A stretch of DNA of 64,000 nucleotides from JALYUA01 sp038229875 (GTDB taxonomy: Bacteria; Acidobacteriota; Thermoanaerobaculia; UBA5066; Gp7-AA6), in NCBI GenBank assembly GCA_038229875.1, contig JBBROA010000002.1, positions 58,176-122,175 of the forward strand. The letters run 5' to 3'. Position numbers and translations under genes: made by a program. Below the pieces are notes generated by a model. The model searched no databases, had not been told where the DNA came from, and saw nothing but the letters and a program-made list of their open reading frames with translations. Positions 8,000 through 16,685 of this stretch are shown here, in pieces (position 1 is the stretch's first letter; each line of letters starts with the position of its first letter).

Positions 8000-9316
8000 T
8001 CAACCTCTCTCGACCGTCCCGAGCCAGCCTCCCGAGAACCCGGCGCGGCGAAGTCCCCGCACGATTTCCGGACATCCGCGCATCAGTTTCCAGATGAGGC
8101 CGGAGCGGAAGTTTTCGATCATCAGCACGACGGGGCCCTGGTCGAGGCCGTAGTAGCCCCCGGCGACCCAGACCGCGTCCTTCGAAGCGCGCTCCCCTGC
8201 ACCCCCCGAGAAGGTCGGGTTCAGGCTGCACAGGAATCCGTACTCGCTGCGCGTGTCGGGGTACTCGTTCGTGAAGGCCTCGATCGTCGGGAGCACGATC
8301 TCCGGCGCGAACGGGAGCGAGGCGACCGCCGCCCAAGGCGACAGGGTCCCGTCGTCCGGGCCGGACGGCACCCCGCGGCCGAGATAATCGTGGAAGCGGC
8401 GGCGGATGCCCCCGATCCGCCGGACCGTGTCCCCGGGGCCCGCGCTGGCGGAGATTCCCCACGTGAACTCTCCGTAGCCCCGAAACTTCCGGGGATTGCG
8501 GATCGCGTATTCCTGCTGGACGAGAGTCGCCCGGCGGCTGTTCTCGAAGTAGTCGATGCCCTTCTTCGCCATGAAGGCGTCCTGGATTCCCCGGAAATCG
8601 ATCCAGACGTGCGACAGCTGGTGGATGAAGAGAGGACCCGCATAGAGAAAGTCGAAGCCGTAGAGCCTTCTCCAGCGGTACGTCTCGGACCAGGCGGTGA
8701 AGCTTCGCCGCGGCAGCGGGTGAGTCGGAGATCCGAGGCCGAGCACATAGAGAAGAAGCGCTTCGTTGTAGCCCTGCCACCGGTAGGGAAGAAAGCCCTC
8801 TTCCGGGGTCCAGCCGTGAGAGACGGTGTCCCCTCCGTTCAACGCCCACAGCCAGTCGGCGCGTCGATAGAGGCGGGAGGCGAGCCGGCGGATCTCGCGC
8901 TCCGGAGCCGATTTTCCGTCGAAGTACGCCGCGGCGCAGAGCATCCCGGCGAAGAGGATCGCGGAGTCGATCGTGGACAGCTCGCACCCGTTCGACCGCG
9001 CTCCCCGCTTCATGTCCAGAAAGTGGTAATAGAAACCGCGGTATCCGGTCGCGTCGGCCTCCGGGCCCTGAGGACTCGACGCGAAGAACGAGAGCGTCGT
9101 CCGAGTGCGCTCGGCGGCCTCGTCCCGGGTCATGTACCCCCGTTCGACGCCGGCCGGATAGCACGAGAGCGCGAGCCCGACGGCCGCGATGCTCGACGCA
9201 GAGCCGTAGCGCGTGTTGTCCTTCACGAGGCCGTTCGATGGATTGACCTCGTGGACGAAGTACCCGAACGTGTCCCTTTCGAGCTGCGAAAGGTCTGCCG
9301 ATCTCTTCCCGGACAT
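8000..9316 (-). CDS. Glucoamylase-family protein (PF10091-like)
   Basis: Predicted carbohydrate-active protein of 438 residues with the alpha/alpha-toroid look of the glucoamylase-like family: GFYYHFLDM near 115, WLWALNGGDTVSHGW near 195, YRWQGYNEALLLYVLGLGSP near 220, and a C-terminal VWVAGGYYGLDQGP. Members often trim beta-glucans or process cell-surface glycans; the substrate here is unknown. No signal peptide is visible, so it looks cytoplasmic. I chose the ATG at 9316 (AGGAGG lies 15 bases upstream, rather far). An in-frame GTG at 9352 overlaps the stop of the upstream oxidoreductase (GTGA) and would add 12 residues; that coupled start is a real alternative. Confidence 0.82.
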   Translation of the reverse strand: MSGKRSADLSQLERDTFGYFVHEVNPSNGLVKDNTRYGSASSIAAVGLALSCYPAGVERGYMTRDEAAERTRTTLSFFASSPQGPEADATGYRGFYYHFLDMKRGARSNGCELSTIDSAILFAGMLCAAAYFDGKSAPEREIRRLASRLYRRADWLWALNGGDTVSHGWTPEEGFLPYRWQGYNEALLLYVLGLGSPTHPLPRRSFTAWSETYRWRRLYGFDFLYAGPLFIHQLSHVWIDFRGIQDAFMAKKGIDYFENSRRATLVQQEYAIRNPRKFRGYGEFTWGISASAGPGDTVRRIGGIRRRFHDYLGRGVPSGPDDGTLSPWAAVASLPFAPEIVLPTIEAFTNEYPDTRSEYGFLCSLNPTFSGGAGERASKDAVWVAGGYYGLDQGPVVLMIENFRSGLIWKLMRGCPEIVRGLRRAGFSGGWLGTVERG

Positions 9317-9348
9317 CCGCTTCCGGGGAGACCTCCTCGCCGGGGGCT

Positions 9349-10809
9349 TCACTCGAGAGCCGTCACCGCGCTCTGCACCGCCTCCGCCAGCGTCGGGTGG
9401 ATGTGGATCGCGTCCGCGATGGCTGTGTAGGGAGCCTTCGCGTTCATGACGTCGATGCAGAGGTGGATGAGCTCCGCCCCCTCGGCGGCGAGCACGGCCG
9501 CGCCGAGGATCCGTCTCGACCGGGCATCCACGATGACCTTGACGAAGCCGTCCGGCTCTCCGATCTCTTTCGCCTTTCCGTTCCTGTTCATCTCGTAGCG
9601 TCCGATCCGGATGCGGCGTCCCGTCCGGCGCGCCTCCTCTTCCGTCAGTCCCACGCGGCCGAGCTGCGGGTCCGTGTAGACGGCGTAAGGGACGATTCGG
9701 CCCCGGGTGGTCCGCGAGCGGTCCCCGCCGATCTGGGACGAGAGGATGCGAAAGTCGTCCCACGCCGTGTGGGTGAACATCGGGCCGCCCCGGATGTCGC
9801 CGGCCGCCCAGATCCCCCGGACGTTCGTCGCGAGACGCTCGTCGGTCCCGACGATCCCGTCCCGGCTCACCTTGACCCCCACTGTTTCCAGGCCGAGGTC
9901 GTCTGTGTTGGGCTTTCTGCCGGTCGCGATGAAAAGGTGAGACGCCGAGAGAATAGAAGACTTCCTTCCCTCTCGCAGCGTCAGCCGAAGGGCTCCCTTC
10001 TTTCCAGCGACCCGAACGAGTCTCGTGTTCAGCCGGAAGGCGATCTCTTCCGCCTCCAGAAACTGGCGAAGCGCTCCGGCGACGTCCGCATCCTCGCGCG
10101 CGGCGATCCGGGGGCCTTCCTCGATCACGGTGACGCGGCTGCCCATCCGCCGATAGAACTGCGCCATCTCGAGACCCGTGTAGCTGCCGCCTAAGACCGC
10201 CAGGTGATCGGGAAGCTCGGAGTGATCGAGCCAGTTGCCGGCTTCGAGGTAGTCGACGCGATCGCGATCGCGATCGAGCCCGGCGATGCGGGGGATTCGG
10301 CTGCGGGTTCCCGTGTCGAGGACGACCTGAGCCGCCGTGACCTCCTCGTCGCCGACTCGGAGCCGGAAGCCCCCCGGTTTCTTTCCTACGAAGCGGGCAT
10401 GCCCGCGGAGGAGCTTCGGGTTCGAGCTCTCCTGGAGCCCCTTTCGCAGTGAGATCCGCGACTGGTCCACGATCCCCTTCGCGCGGGCGAGGACGCGAGG
10501 AAAATCCACCTCGACTCGGGGAATCCGGATCCCGAACTCGTAGCCGCGGCGCGCGAGCTGGGCGACCTTCGCGGAAGCGATGACGGCCTTCGTCGGCGTG
10601 CACCCGAAGTTGACGCAGGAGCCTCCCAGCTCCTTGCGCTCCGCGAGCGCGACACGCTGGCCACGGCCCTCACGGCCCTCACCCGCCAGCGCGTGGGCGA
10701 GCGGGACCCCCGCCTGACCCGCTCCGATGATCAGGACGTCGTACGTGTTGTCGGTCTTCCGAGTTGGAATACGGTCTCCGGCGTGCGGCGTAAACGACCA
10801 TGGGAACAC
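9349..10809 (-). CDS. FAD-dependent pyridine nucleotide-disulfide oxidoreductase, mercuric-reductase-like
   Basis: Class I flavoprotein disulfide reductase of 486 residues. FAD-binding GAGQAG is at 29-34 and the redox-active pair Cys65/Cys70 sits in GGSCVNFGC. The NAD(P) fold LGGSYTGLEMA is near 205, the second FAD motif WAAGDI near 345, and the C-terminal dimerisation segment HIHPTLAEAV supplies the catalytic His of the partner subunit. It lacks the N-terminal HMA domain and the C-terminal Cys pair of true MerA, so the substrate is uncertain (dihydrolipoamide-like, thiol or metal). The start is GTG at 10809, without a clear ribosome site. The next gene starts at or just after its stop, so the two are probably co-transcribed. 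A short duplicated GGCCCTCAC gives the low-complexity GEGREGRG near residue 45. Confidence 0.88.
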   Translation of the reverse strand: MFPWSFTPHAGDRIPTRKTDNTYDVLIIGAGQAGVPLAHALAGEGREGRGQRVALAERKELGGSCVNFGCTPTKAVIASAKVAQLARRGYEFGIRIPRVEVDFPRVLARAKGIVDQSRISLRKGLQESSNPKLLRGHARFVGKKPGGFRLRVGDEEVTAAQVVLDTGTRSRIPRIAGLDRDRDRVDYLEAGNWLDHSELPDHLAVLGGSYTGLEMAQFYRRMGSRVTVIEEGPRIAAREDADVAGALRQFLEAEEIAFRLNTRLVRVAGKKGALRLTLREGRKSSILSASHLFIATGRKPNTDDLGLETVGVKVSRDGIVGTDERLATNVRGIWAAGDIRGGPMFTHTAWDDFRILSSQIGGDRSRTTRGRIVPYAVYTDPQLGRVGLTEEEARRTGRRIRIGRYEMNRNGKAKEIGEPDGFVKVIVDARSRRILGAAVLAAEGAELIHLCIDVMNAKAPYTAIADAIHIHPTLAEAVQSAVTALE

Positions 10810-10888
10810 GGCAAGCGATTCGGACGTTGAAACTGGAACCGGCCGGCTTTAAGGTAGCGCCCGGACAGAGGAATGAAGAGGGTTTTTT

Positions 10889-11998
10889 ATGAACCGTCGC
10901 GATTTTCTGAGGACCGCGGGCGCCGTGTCCGCCGGCCTCGCGTTTCCGGGCAGCAGACGCCTTTTCGCCGCCGGCGTTCCGACCGGCGACTGGCGGACGT
11001 TCGAGGTCACTACCCGCGTCGAGATTCTGAAGCCGTCGGGAACGACGCGGATCTGGCTGCCGGCGGCTCTCGTCGGAGAGACGCCCTTTCAGAAGACCCT
11101 GGCAAACCACTTCACCGCGGATGGCGGCGCGGCGAGGATGGTCGAGAACAGGGCGGATGGCCTCGGGATCGTGGCCACGAAGTTCCCGGAGGGCGCGAAA
11201 CCGGTCGTGACGCTGACGAGCCGCGTGTCGACCCGGGACTACGCGGTCGACCTTTCGAAGCGTCCTCAGGCGAAGGGCGAGGCCGCCCGGGGGGCTTCCC
11301 GAGCTGAGCTCCAGCACTTCCTCGAGCCGACGAAGTACGTTCCGACGGACGGCATCGTGAAGGCGACGGCGGACCTGGCCACGAAGGGCGCGAAGACCGA
11401 CGTCGACAAGGCGCGCGCCATTTACGACTGGATCGTCGACAACACAACGCGCAATCCGAAGACCCGCGGGTGCGGCGTGGGCGACATCCGATTCATGCTG
11501 GAATCCAGGGACCTCGGCGGCAAATGCGCCGACTTGAGCGCGCTCTACGTCGGCCTCGCCCGCTCGTCCGGGCTTCCGGCTCGCGACGTGTACGGCATCC
11601 GGGTGGCGAAATCCGAGCAGGGGTACAAGAGCCTCGGCGCGTCTTCGGAGAAGATCACGAAGTCGCAGCACTGCCGGGCGGAGGTCTATCTCTCCGGCTA
11701 CGGCTGGGTTCCGGTAGATCCCGCGGACGTCCGAAAGGTCATGCTGGAGGAGCCGCCCGGCAATCGTCCGATGAACGACGAGATGGTCATGAAGGCGCGC
11801 GCGCGGCTGCTCGGCGCGTGGGAGATGAACTGGATGGCGTTCAACTTCGCGCACGACGTGGAGCTGCCGGAGTCGAGCGGCCCGCCCGTCCCGTTCTTCA
11901 TGTACCCCCAGGCCGAGACCGCGGAGGGGCGGCTCGACAGTCTGGATCCGGACAACTTCAAGTACGAAATTACCTCCAGGGAGACGACGCGCGGCTGA
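10889..11998 (+). CDS. Tat-exported transglutaminase-like protein
   Basis: Exported protein of 369 residues with a transglutaminase/protease-like core. The N-terminus NRRDFLRTAG is a twin-arginine signal with a hydrophobic stretch ending near residue 28. The catalytic triad can be placed: Cys213 in GGKCADLSALY, His261 in SQHCRAEVYL and Asp277 in VPVDPAD. The family includes peptidases and amidases acting on peptides or peptidoglycan-linked substrates; the actual substrate is unknown. ATG start with a purine-rich GAAGAGGG upstream. TAAGGT near 10854 could be the -10 box of its own promoter. It is divergent from the flavoprotein gene and converges on the sigma factor gene. Confidence 0.87.
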   Translation: MNRRDFLRTAGAVSAGLAFPGSRRLFAAGVPTGDWRTFEVTTRVEILKPSGTTRIWLPAALVGETPFQKTLANHFTADGGAARMVENRADGLGIVATKFPEGAKPVVTLTSRVSTRDYAVDLSKRPQAKGEAARGASRAELQHFLEPTKYVPTDGIVKATADLATKGAKTDVDKARAIYDWIVDNTTRNPKTRGCGVGDIRFMLESRDLGGKCADLSALYVGLARSSGLPARDVYGIRVAKSEQGYKSLGASSEKITKSQHCRAEVYLSGYGWVPVDPADVRKVMLEEPPGNRPMNDEMVMKARARLLGAWEMNWMAFNFAHDVELPESSGPPVPFFMYPQAETAEGRLDSLDPDNFKYEITSRETTRG

Positions 11999-12009
11999 CG
12001 CTGTGAGGT

Positions 12010-12033
12010 CTCGACGGCGTGTGACGCGTCGAG
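12010..12033. terminator. Possible stem-loop terminator between convergent genes
   Basis: Inverted repeat CTCGACG (12010-12016) and CGTCGAG (12027-12033) with a ten-base loop, just after the transglutaminase-like gene and before the 3' end of the sigma factor gene. There is no T-run on either side, so intrinsic termination is only a possibility. Confidence 0.3.
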
Positions 12034-12128
12034 TAAGAAGATCTGTACGGCGCGACTCCGAAATCACTCTTCGAGCCAGCCTCCTGTGAAAATCGGGACA
12101 ATTCCTTACGTCCTCGGATCCCACCGGG

Positions 12129-12851
12129 CTACCTCGCGCCCGCTCCGGCCCGCCCGAGCGATCGGATCGCTGGAAAAATCTTTTTGACCCACATCTGAAG
12201 ACACCTCGTGCCGGCGAATCGAAAGGCCTCCCGTCGCGTCGGTCCAACGGAAGCGTAGAGCTTCTTGCGAAGCAAAGCGCGGGCGCGCCGGAGCCGAGTT
12301 TTCACGACGTCTTCCGTCAGATTCAAGCACTGGGCCGTATCTGCGGTACTCAATTCCTCGACGCCGCGCATCACGAAAACGGTGCGATACAGATCGGGCA
12401 AAGTGTCGATCGCCGCCTCGACTATCGCCCTGACCTCCCCGATCAGCGCCCGATTCTCCGGGTCGGGTTCCGGAGTGGGTTTGTCCTGCAAGGTTTTTGG
12501 CGTGGCGGGGGCTCCGTGCGCATCGCCCCGCGCCCTGCTCTTGCGGTAACGGGCCCGAGCTTCGTAGACCGCGATTCTGGTCAGCCACGTGGAGAACTTC
12601 GCGCGTCCCGCAAATTGCCCGAGGTTTCGGTATGCCTTGAGATAGGTCTCCTGGACGACGTCCGCCGCTTCGTCGCCGTCTCGCAGGATGGCGCGCGCAG
12701 CCCGATAGACCTGTTGACTGTGTCGGTGCAGGAGGTTCTCGAAGAGCGCAGATTCGCCGGCCAGAACTCGTCGGACGAGTTGATCGTCCGTCATGGCTTC
12801 CACGACCTCGACGCGCATCGGCTTCCGCGGCATTTTTAATCGTTTTCTCAT
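12129..12851 (-). CDS. ECF-type RNA polymerase sigma factor
   Basis: Sigma-70 family, extracytoplasmic-function group, 240 residues. Region 2 runs from about residue 22 (TDDQLVRRVLAGESALFENL) through DEAADVVQETYLKAYRN and FSTWLTRIAVYEARARYR. After a Pro/Glu-rich linker, region 4 follows with LPDLYRTVFVMRGVEELS and a helix-turn-helix VVKTRLRRARALLRK. The C-terminal tail FRFAGTRCLQMW is of the type found in ECF groups that often pair with a zinc-finger anti-sigma factor, but no anti-sigma gene is adjacent. The start may be the ATG at 12851 or one of the next in-frame ATGs (12833, 12794). Divergent from the cytochrome c gene, with 165 bases between the two starts. Confidence 0.9.
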   Translation of the reverse strand: MRKRLKMPRKPMRVEVVEAMTDDQLVRRVLAGESALFENLLHRHSQQVYRAARAILRDGDEAADVVQETYLKAYRNLGQFAGRAKFSTWLTRIAVYEARARYRKSRARGDAHGAPATPKTLQDKPTPEPDPENRALIGEVRAIVEAAIDTLPDLYRTVFVMRGVEELSTADTAQCLNLTEDVVKTRLRRARALLRKKLYASVGPTRREAFRFAGTRCLQMWVKKIFPAIRSLGRAGAGAR

Positions 12852-13016
12852 TGAGGCGGACCCCGACAGCGCCCTTCCACGCGCGCGCCGGCATCTCTGG
12901 ATATCCGCGGAATTCTTGTCACCGACCCGCGTCGCGCGACTCTATAAGACAGAGAGCCCATCTCCGGGCGACGCAAACAAGCATCGCGGCAGCCGGCGAT
13001 GACTTCAGGAGGACTC

Positions 13017-14375
13017 ATGACACGACACCGGTGGATTTTCGCTCTGCTCCCCCTGGCCCTGGTGGTCTTTTCCTGCTTGTCCGCGCCGAGAAGCGTCCAA
13101 ACCAATCCCGCCGTGGCGTCGGAAAAGAAACAGCTTTCCGGACAAAGGGACGACATCGAGGACAACTCTGAACGAATGCTCAAGGAAGGGCGGGAGACCT
13201 TCCGCTACGACACCTTCGGGAGCGAGGAGTTCTGGGCGAAAACCCGTCTCCATGAGGCGATCCTCGGCGAGAAGCAGGGCGGGGTCGGCCCGGGACTGAA
13301 AGCGATCGATGCCCTGAAAGTCGGGTTGAAGGTCGACATCGGAAAGCTCCCGAAGATCCTGGGCGAGGTCTTGAAGAAGGGCAGCGTGAGCCTCGAAAAC
13401 CCGGAGACAACGCTGGAGCTGCTCAAGGCGGACGCCGTCGTCGGGGTCAAGGCGATCGTGGACAAGGACAGCGGGAAAGTCACGGGCATCGGCATCCGCT
13501 GTGCGTTCTGTCATTCGACCGTCGACGACTCGTTCGCGAAGGGGATCGGCCGGCGCCTGGACGGCTGGCCCAACCGGGATCTGAACGTCGGCGCGATCGT
13601 GGCGATGGCTCCCAATTTGAAGCCCTTCCAGGACCTGCTCGGCGCGGATGAAGCCACGGTCAAGAAGGTCCTCATGTCGTGGGGCCCGGGGAAGTACGAC
13701 GCCCAGCTCGATTTCGACGGGAAGGGATTCCGGCCGGACGGTAAATCCGCGGCGACCCTGATTCCCGCCGCCTTCGGGCTGGCGGGCGTCAATCTCCACA
13801 CATACAACGGCTGGGGATCCGTGCCTTACTGGAACGCGTACGTCGCGATTACACAGATGCACGGCAAGGGGACGTTTTTCGATCCCCGGATCCAGGCGAA
13901 TCCGGACCAGTATCCGGTCGGCGCGAAGGCCGGATTCGGGAACGTGCGCAACTCTCCGGATCTCGTGAGCGGCAAGCTCGCGGCGCTCCATTACTACCAG
14001 CTGGCGATCCCGGCGCCGAAACCGAGGAACGATTCCTACGATGCACCGGCTGCCCAGCGCGGGCGGCTCGTGTTCGAGGGGAAGGGCCGCTGCGCAAGCT
14101 GCCATGTCCCGCCCCTCTTCATCGAACCCGGCTGGTCCATGCACACGGGCGAGGAAATCGGCATCGACAACTTTCAGGCGAGCCGCTCTCCGGACAGGAA
14201 GTTTTATCGGACGACGCCTCTCGCGGGGCTCTTCGCGCGCGCGAAGGGAGGCTTCTACCACGACGGCCGCTTTTCCGACTATCGCGCCGTGGTCGAACAC
14301 TACGACCGTCACTTCAGCCTGCGCCTTTCGGATCAGGAGAAGGGGGAGTTGGTCGAGTACCTGAAGTCGCTCTGA
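13017..14375 (+). CDS. Exported di-haem cytochrome c family protein
   Basis: Periplasmic or membrane-anchored redox protein of 452 residues with two haem c sites, CAFCH (from residue 162) and CASCH (from residue 359). The spacing and the C-terminal block (GGFYHDGRFSDYRAVVEHYD, LSDQEKGELVEYLKSL) resemble di-haem cytochrome c peroxidase/MauG relatives. The N-terminus is a signal sequence with a lipobox-like VFSC, so it may be a lipoprotein. I chose the ATG at 13017 because AGGAGG (13007-13012) sits four bases before it; an ATG at 12999 lacks this. An electron donor is not encoded nearby. It ends 82 bases before the convergent alcohol dehydrogenase. Confidence 0.88.
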   Translation: MTRHRWIFALLPLALVVFSCLSAPRSVQTNPAVASEKKQLSGQRDDIEDNSERMLKEGRETFRYDTFGSEEFWAKTRLHEAILGEKQGGVGPGLKAIDALKVGLKVDIGKLPKILGEVLKKGSVSLENPETTLELLKADAVVGVKAIVDKDSGKVTGIGIRCAFCHSTVDDSFAKGIGRRLDGWPNRDLNVGAIVAMAPNLKPFQDLLGADEATVKKVLMSWGPGKYDAQLDFDGKGFRPDGKSAATLIPAAFGLAGVNLHTYNGWGSVPYWNAYVAITQMHGKGTFFDPRIQANPDQYPVGAKAGFGNVRNSPDLVSGKLAALHYYQLAIPAPKPRNDSYDAPAAQRGRLVFEGKGRCASCHVPPLFIEPGWSMHTGEEIGIDNFQASRSPDRKFYRTTPLAGLFARAKGGFYHDGRFSDYRAVVEHYDRHFSLRLSDQEKGELVEYLKSL

Positions 14376-14429
14376 GAAAGTCGGATCTGGGAGTCTCAGA
14401 GTTGAAAGTAGCCAGCTCCTCGATCTCGA

Positions 14430-14468
14430 TTCACCCTCAACCGTGAACCCTCAATTCTCAACTCATCT
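14430..14468. repeat. Heptanucleotide tandem repeat, about five units
   Basis: The sequence reads TTCACCC, TCAACCG, TGAACCC, TCAATTC, TCAACTC in a seven-base period. It lies at the convergent 3' ends of the cytochrome c and alcohol dehydrogenase genes and contains the stop codon of the latter. It belongs to the set of seven-base arrays found at 29034-29192, 33401-33437, 52824-52849 and 61671-61700. Confidence 0.6.
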
Positions 14469-15485
14469 GAAGCACCACCCGGAATCTCGCCTTGCCGCTT
14501 ATCATCCGCTCGTAGGCTTCGGGCGCGCGTTCGAGCGGAAAGATCTCGTTGCGGGATCGGATTCCCGTCTGCACGGCGAACTTCATCGTGTCCTCGGATT
14601 CGATGGACGTGCCGGATGGCCAGCCGGCGATCGATCGGCGTCCTCCGATCAGCAGTCCCGCGGGAACGGAGAGCGGATCGTGCGGGGCGCCGAGAACGAC
14701 CAGCTTCCCGTCGATCCCGAGTCCGGGCAGGACCGCGGCCATCGCCTGGCCGCTCGTGACCGTCGCGAGGATCACCTTCGCGCCGCCTAACGCTGGAGCT
14801 CGGCAGCGGGATCCGACGTCTCGCTGTCGATCGCGTGGCGCGCCCCGAGCTCGCGCGAGAGCGCTTCCTTGTCCTTGCCCCTGGCGATCGCGACGGTGTC
14901 GAAGCTCATCTTTGCGGCGAACTGCACCGCCAGATGTCCGAGACCGCCCACGCCGAGGACCGCGACCAGGTCGCCCGCGCGTGCGCCGCTGTGCCGGAGC
15001 GAATTGAAGGTGGTGATGCCCGCGCAAAGGAGCGGCGCGGCCTCGACGGCGGAGAGCCTCTCCGGGATCCTGGCGAGCGCGCCCGCGGGAGCGATCATCG
15101 TGTCGGCGTAGCCGCCGTCGTACGAGATCCCGGGCACCTGGGCGTTCACCTGACACGTGACGAAATCCCCCCGCCGGCACGAGTCGCAATGCCCGCAGTG
15201 GCCGCCATGCCAGCCCACGCCCGCCCGGTCTCCGACCTGCCAGCCGAAGACGTCGCGGCCCACGGCCTCGATCGATCCCGCGACCTCGTGGCCGGGGACC
15301 CTCGGATAGGAAACGCCGGGCCAGAGACCGTCCTTCGTCAACACATCGCTGTGACAGATTCCGCAGGCCTCGACCCGGAGCCGGACGGCGCCCGGACCCG
15401 GCTCCGCGGGCTCGCGCCGGACGAGGTCGAGAGCCCCTTTGGCGGCGGCGACCTGAAACGCCCGATTTCCGGAAGCGGCCGGCAT
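14458..15485 (-). pseudogene. Zinc-dependent alcohol dehydrogenase, interrupted by a one-base frameshift
   Basis: Medium-chain dehydrogenase/reductase that would oxidise alcohols or reduce aldehydes with NAD(P)H. The 5' frame (15485 to 14787) has CGICHSDV, the GHE zinc ligand, the four-cysteine structural zinc loop GHCGHCDSCRRGDFVTC and the Rossmann motif GVGGLGHLAV. It stops at a TAG (14787-14789). The remaining C-terminal third (GGAKVILATVTSG through FPLERAPEAYERM) continues in another frame to 14458. Adding one base near 14790 restores a normal dehydrogenase of about 340 residues, so this is a recent inactivation or a sequencing error. The ATG overlaps the stop of the upstream dehydrogenase (ATGA). 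Confidence 0.85.
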
Positions 15486-16594
15486 CAGCGCCCCGCTCCG
15501 TCACGCCCGCGGAGGCTCGCGATGTCGATCACGAACCGGTAGCGCACGTCGCTCAGGACCGTCCGCTCGTACGCCTCGTTGATCTCCTGGATCGGTATGA
15601 CTTCGACGTCCGAGGCCACGCCGTGCTCGGCGCAGAAATCCAGCATCTCCTGCGTCTCGCGGATGCCGCCGATCGAGGAACCGGAAAGCCGCCGCCGCCG
15701 GCTGATCAGCGGTCCGGCCGAAAGAAGAGCGGGATCGGGGAGACCGACCAGCACCATCGTCGAGTCGCGGCGGAGGAGATTCAGGTACGCGTTGTAATCG
15801 TGAGGCGCGGAGACGGTGTCGAGAACGAAGTCGAAACGCTCCGTATTCTTTTCGAAGGATTCCGACGCCGCGGTCGAGACGAAGTCGTCCGCTCCAAGGC
15901 GCAGCGCGTCATCGCGCTTACCTGGAGAATGGCTGAGAACGGTGACCCGCGCCCCCATTGCGCGGGCGATCTTGACCCCCATGTGTCCGAGACCCCCGAG
16001 CCCGACGATCGCGACTTCGTCGCCGTCCTTGACGCCGAAATGCCGGAGGGGCGAGTAGGTGGTGATCCCGGCGCAGAGGAGCGGCGCGGCGCGGTCGAGC
16101 GGGAGACTCTCGGGGATCCGGAGCACGTAGTTCTCGTCGACCGTGATGCCCGTCGAGTACCCGCCGTAGGTAGGAGTCTTCCCGTCCCTCTCGAGCCCGT
16201 TGTAGGTCGGTGTGATCCCGTTCGCGCAGTACTGCTCCTCCCCCGCGATGCACGCTTCGCAGCGGCGGCAGGAATCGACAAAACAGCCGACGCCGACAAT
16301 GTCCCCGCTGGCGAACCGGGAGACTTCGGACCCGGCTTTCACGACGCGTCCGGCAATCTCGTGTCCGGGCACCATCGGGAAGATCGACCCTCCCCACTCG
16401 TCACGGGCCTGGTGGATGTCGCTGTGGCAAACGCCGCAGAACAGGATCTCGATCTCGACGTCCCGCGGCCCGGGCTCGCGCCGGGAGATACGGAAAGGCC
16501 GCAACGACGCGTGCGAGGCGGGGGCTGCCCACGCCTCGCTCTCGTATGTTCCGTCGCGCGCCGCGGCCGGATCGGCAGAAACAGAAGTGCTCAT
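15485..16594 (-). CDS. NAD(P)-dependent zinc alcohol dehydrogenase (YahK/cinnamyl alcohol dehydrogenase type)
   Basis: Cytoplasmic medium-chain dehydrogenase of 369 residues. The catalytic zinc loop is GVCHSDIHQARDEWGG, followed by PGHEIAG. The structural zinc cysteines are in CRRCEACIAGEEQYC, and the nucleotide-binding motif GLGGLGHMGVKIA is near 200. The IGGIRETQEMLDFCAEHG segment is typical of the YahK/CAD branch, which reduces broad aldehydes with NADPH. The ATG start has no strong ribosome site. Its stop overlaps the start of the frameshifted homologue downstream, so the two were one transcription unit, possibly extending from the malonate operon 91 bases upstream. Confidence 0.92.
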   Translation of the reverse strand: MSTSVSADPAAARDGTYESEAWAAPASHASLRPFRISRREPGPRDVEIEILFCGVCHSDIHQARDEWGGSIFPMVPGHEIAGRVVKAGSEVSRFASGDIVGVGCFVDSCRRCEACIAGEEQYCANGITPTYNGLERDGKTPTYGGYSTGITVDENYVLRIPESLPLDRAAPLLCAGITTYSPLRHFGVKDGDEVAIVGLGGLGHMGVKIARAMGARVTVLSHSPGKRDDALRLGADDFVSTAASESFEKNTERFDFVLDTVSAPHDYNAYLNLLRRDSTMVLVGLPDPALLSAGPLISRRRRLSGSSIGGIRETQEMLDFCAEHGVASDVEVIPIQEINEAYERTVLSDVRYRFVIDIASLRGRDGAGR

Positions 16595-16685
16595 GAAAAC
16601 GACCCTCCCTGTGGATCTACGCGAAAAGGGCGGAACGGATTCGGGCGCCCCGTCCCTCGGAGAGAAGGGAGATGGGCGCGTTCGA

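Noticed and set aside
9213..10543. Several plus-strand ORFs opposite the flavoprotein and glucoamylase genes
   Set aside because: They mirror the codon bias of the minus-strand genes and lack any family motif.
12999..13016. Earlier ATG for the cytochrome c gene
   Set aside because: It has no ribosome site, whereas AGGAGG directly precedes the ATG at 13017 and the signal peptide fits that start.
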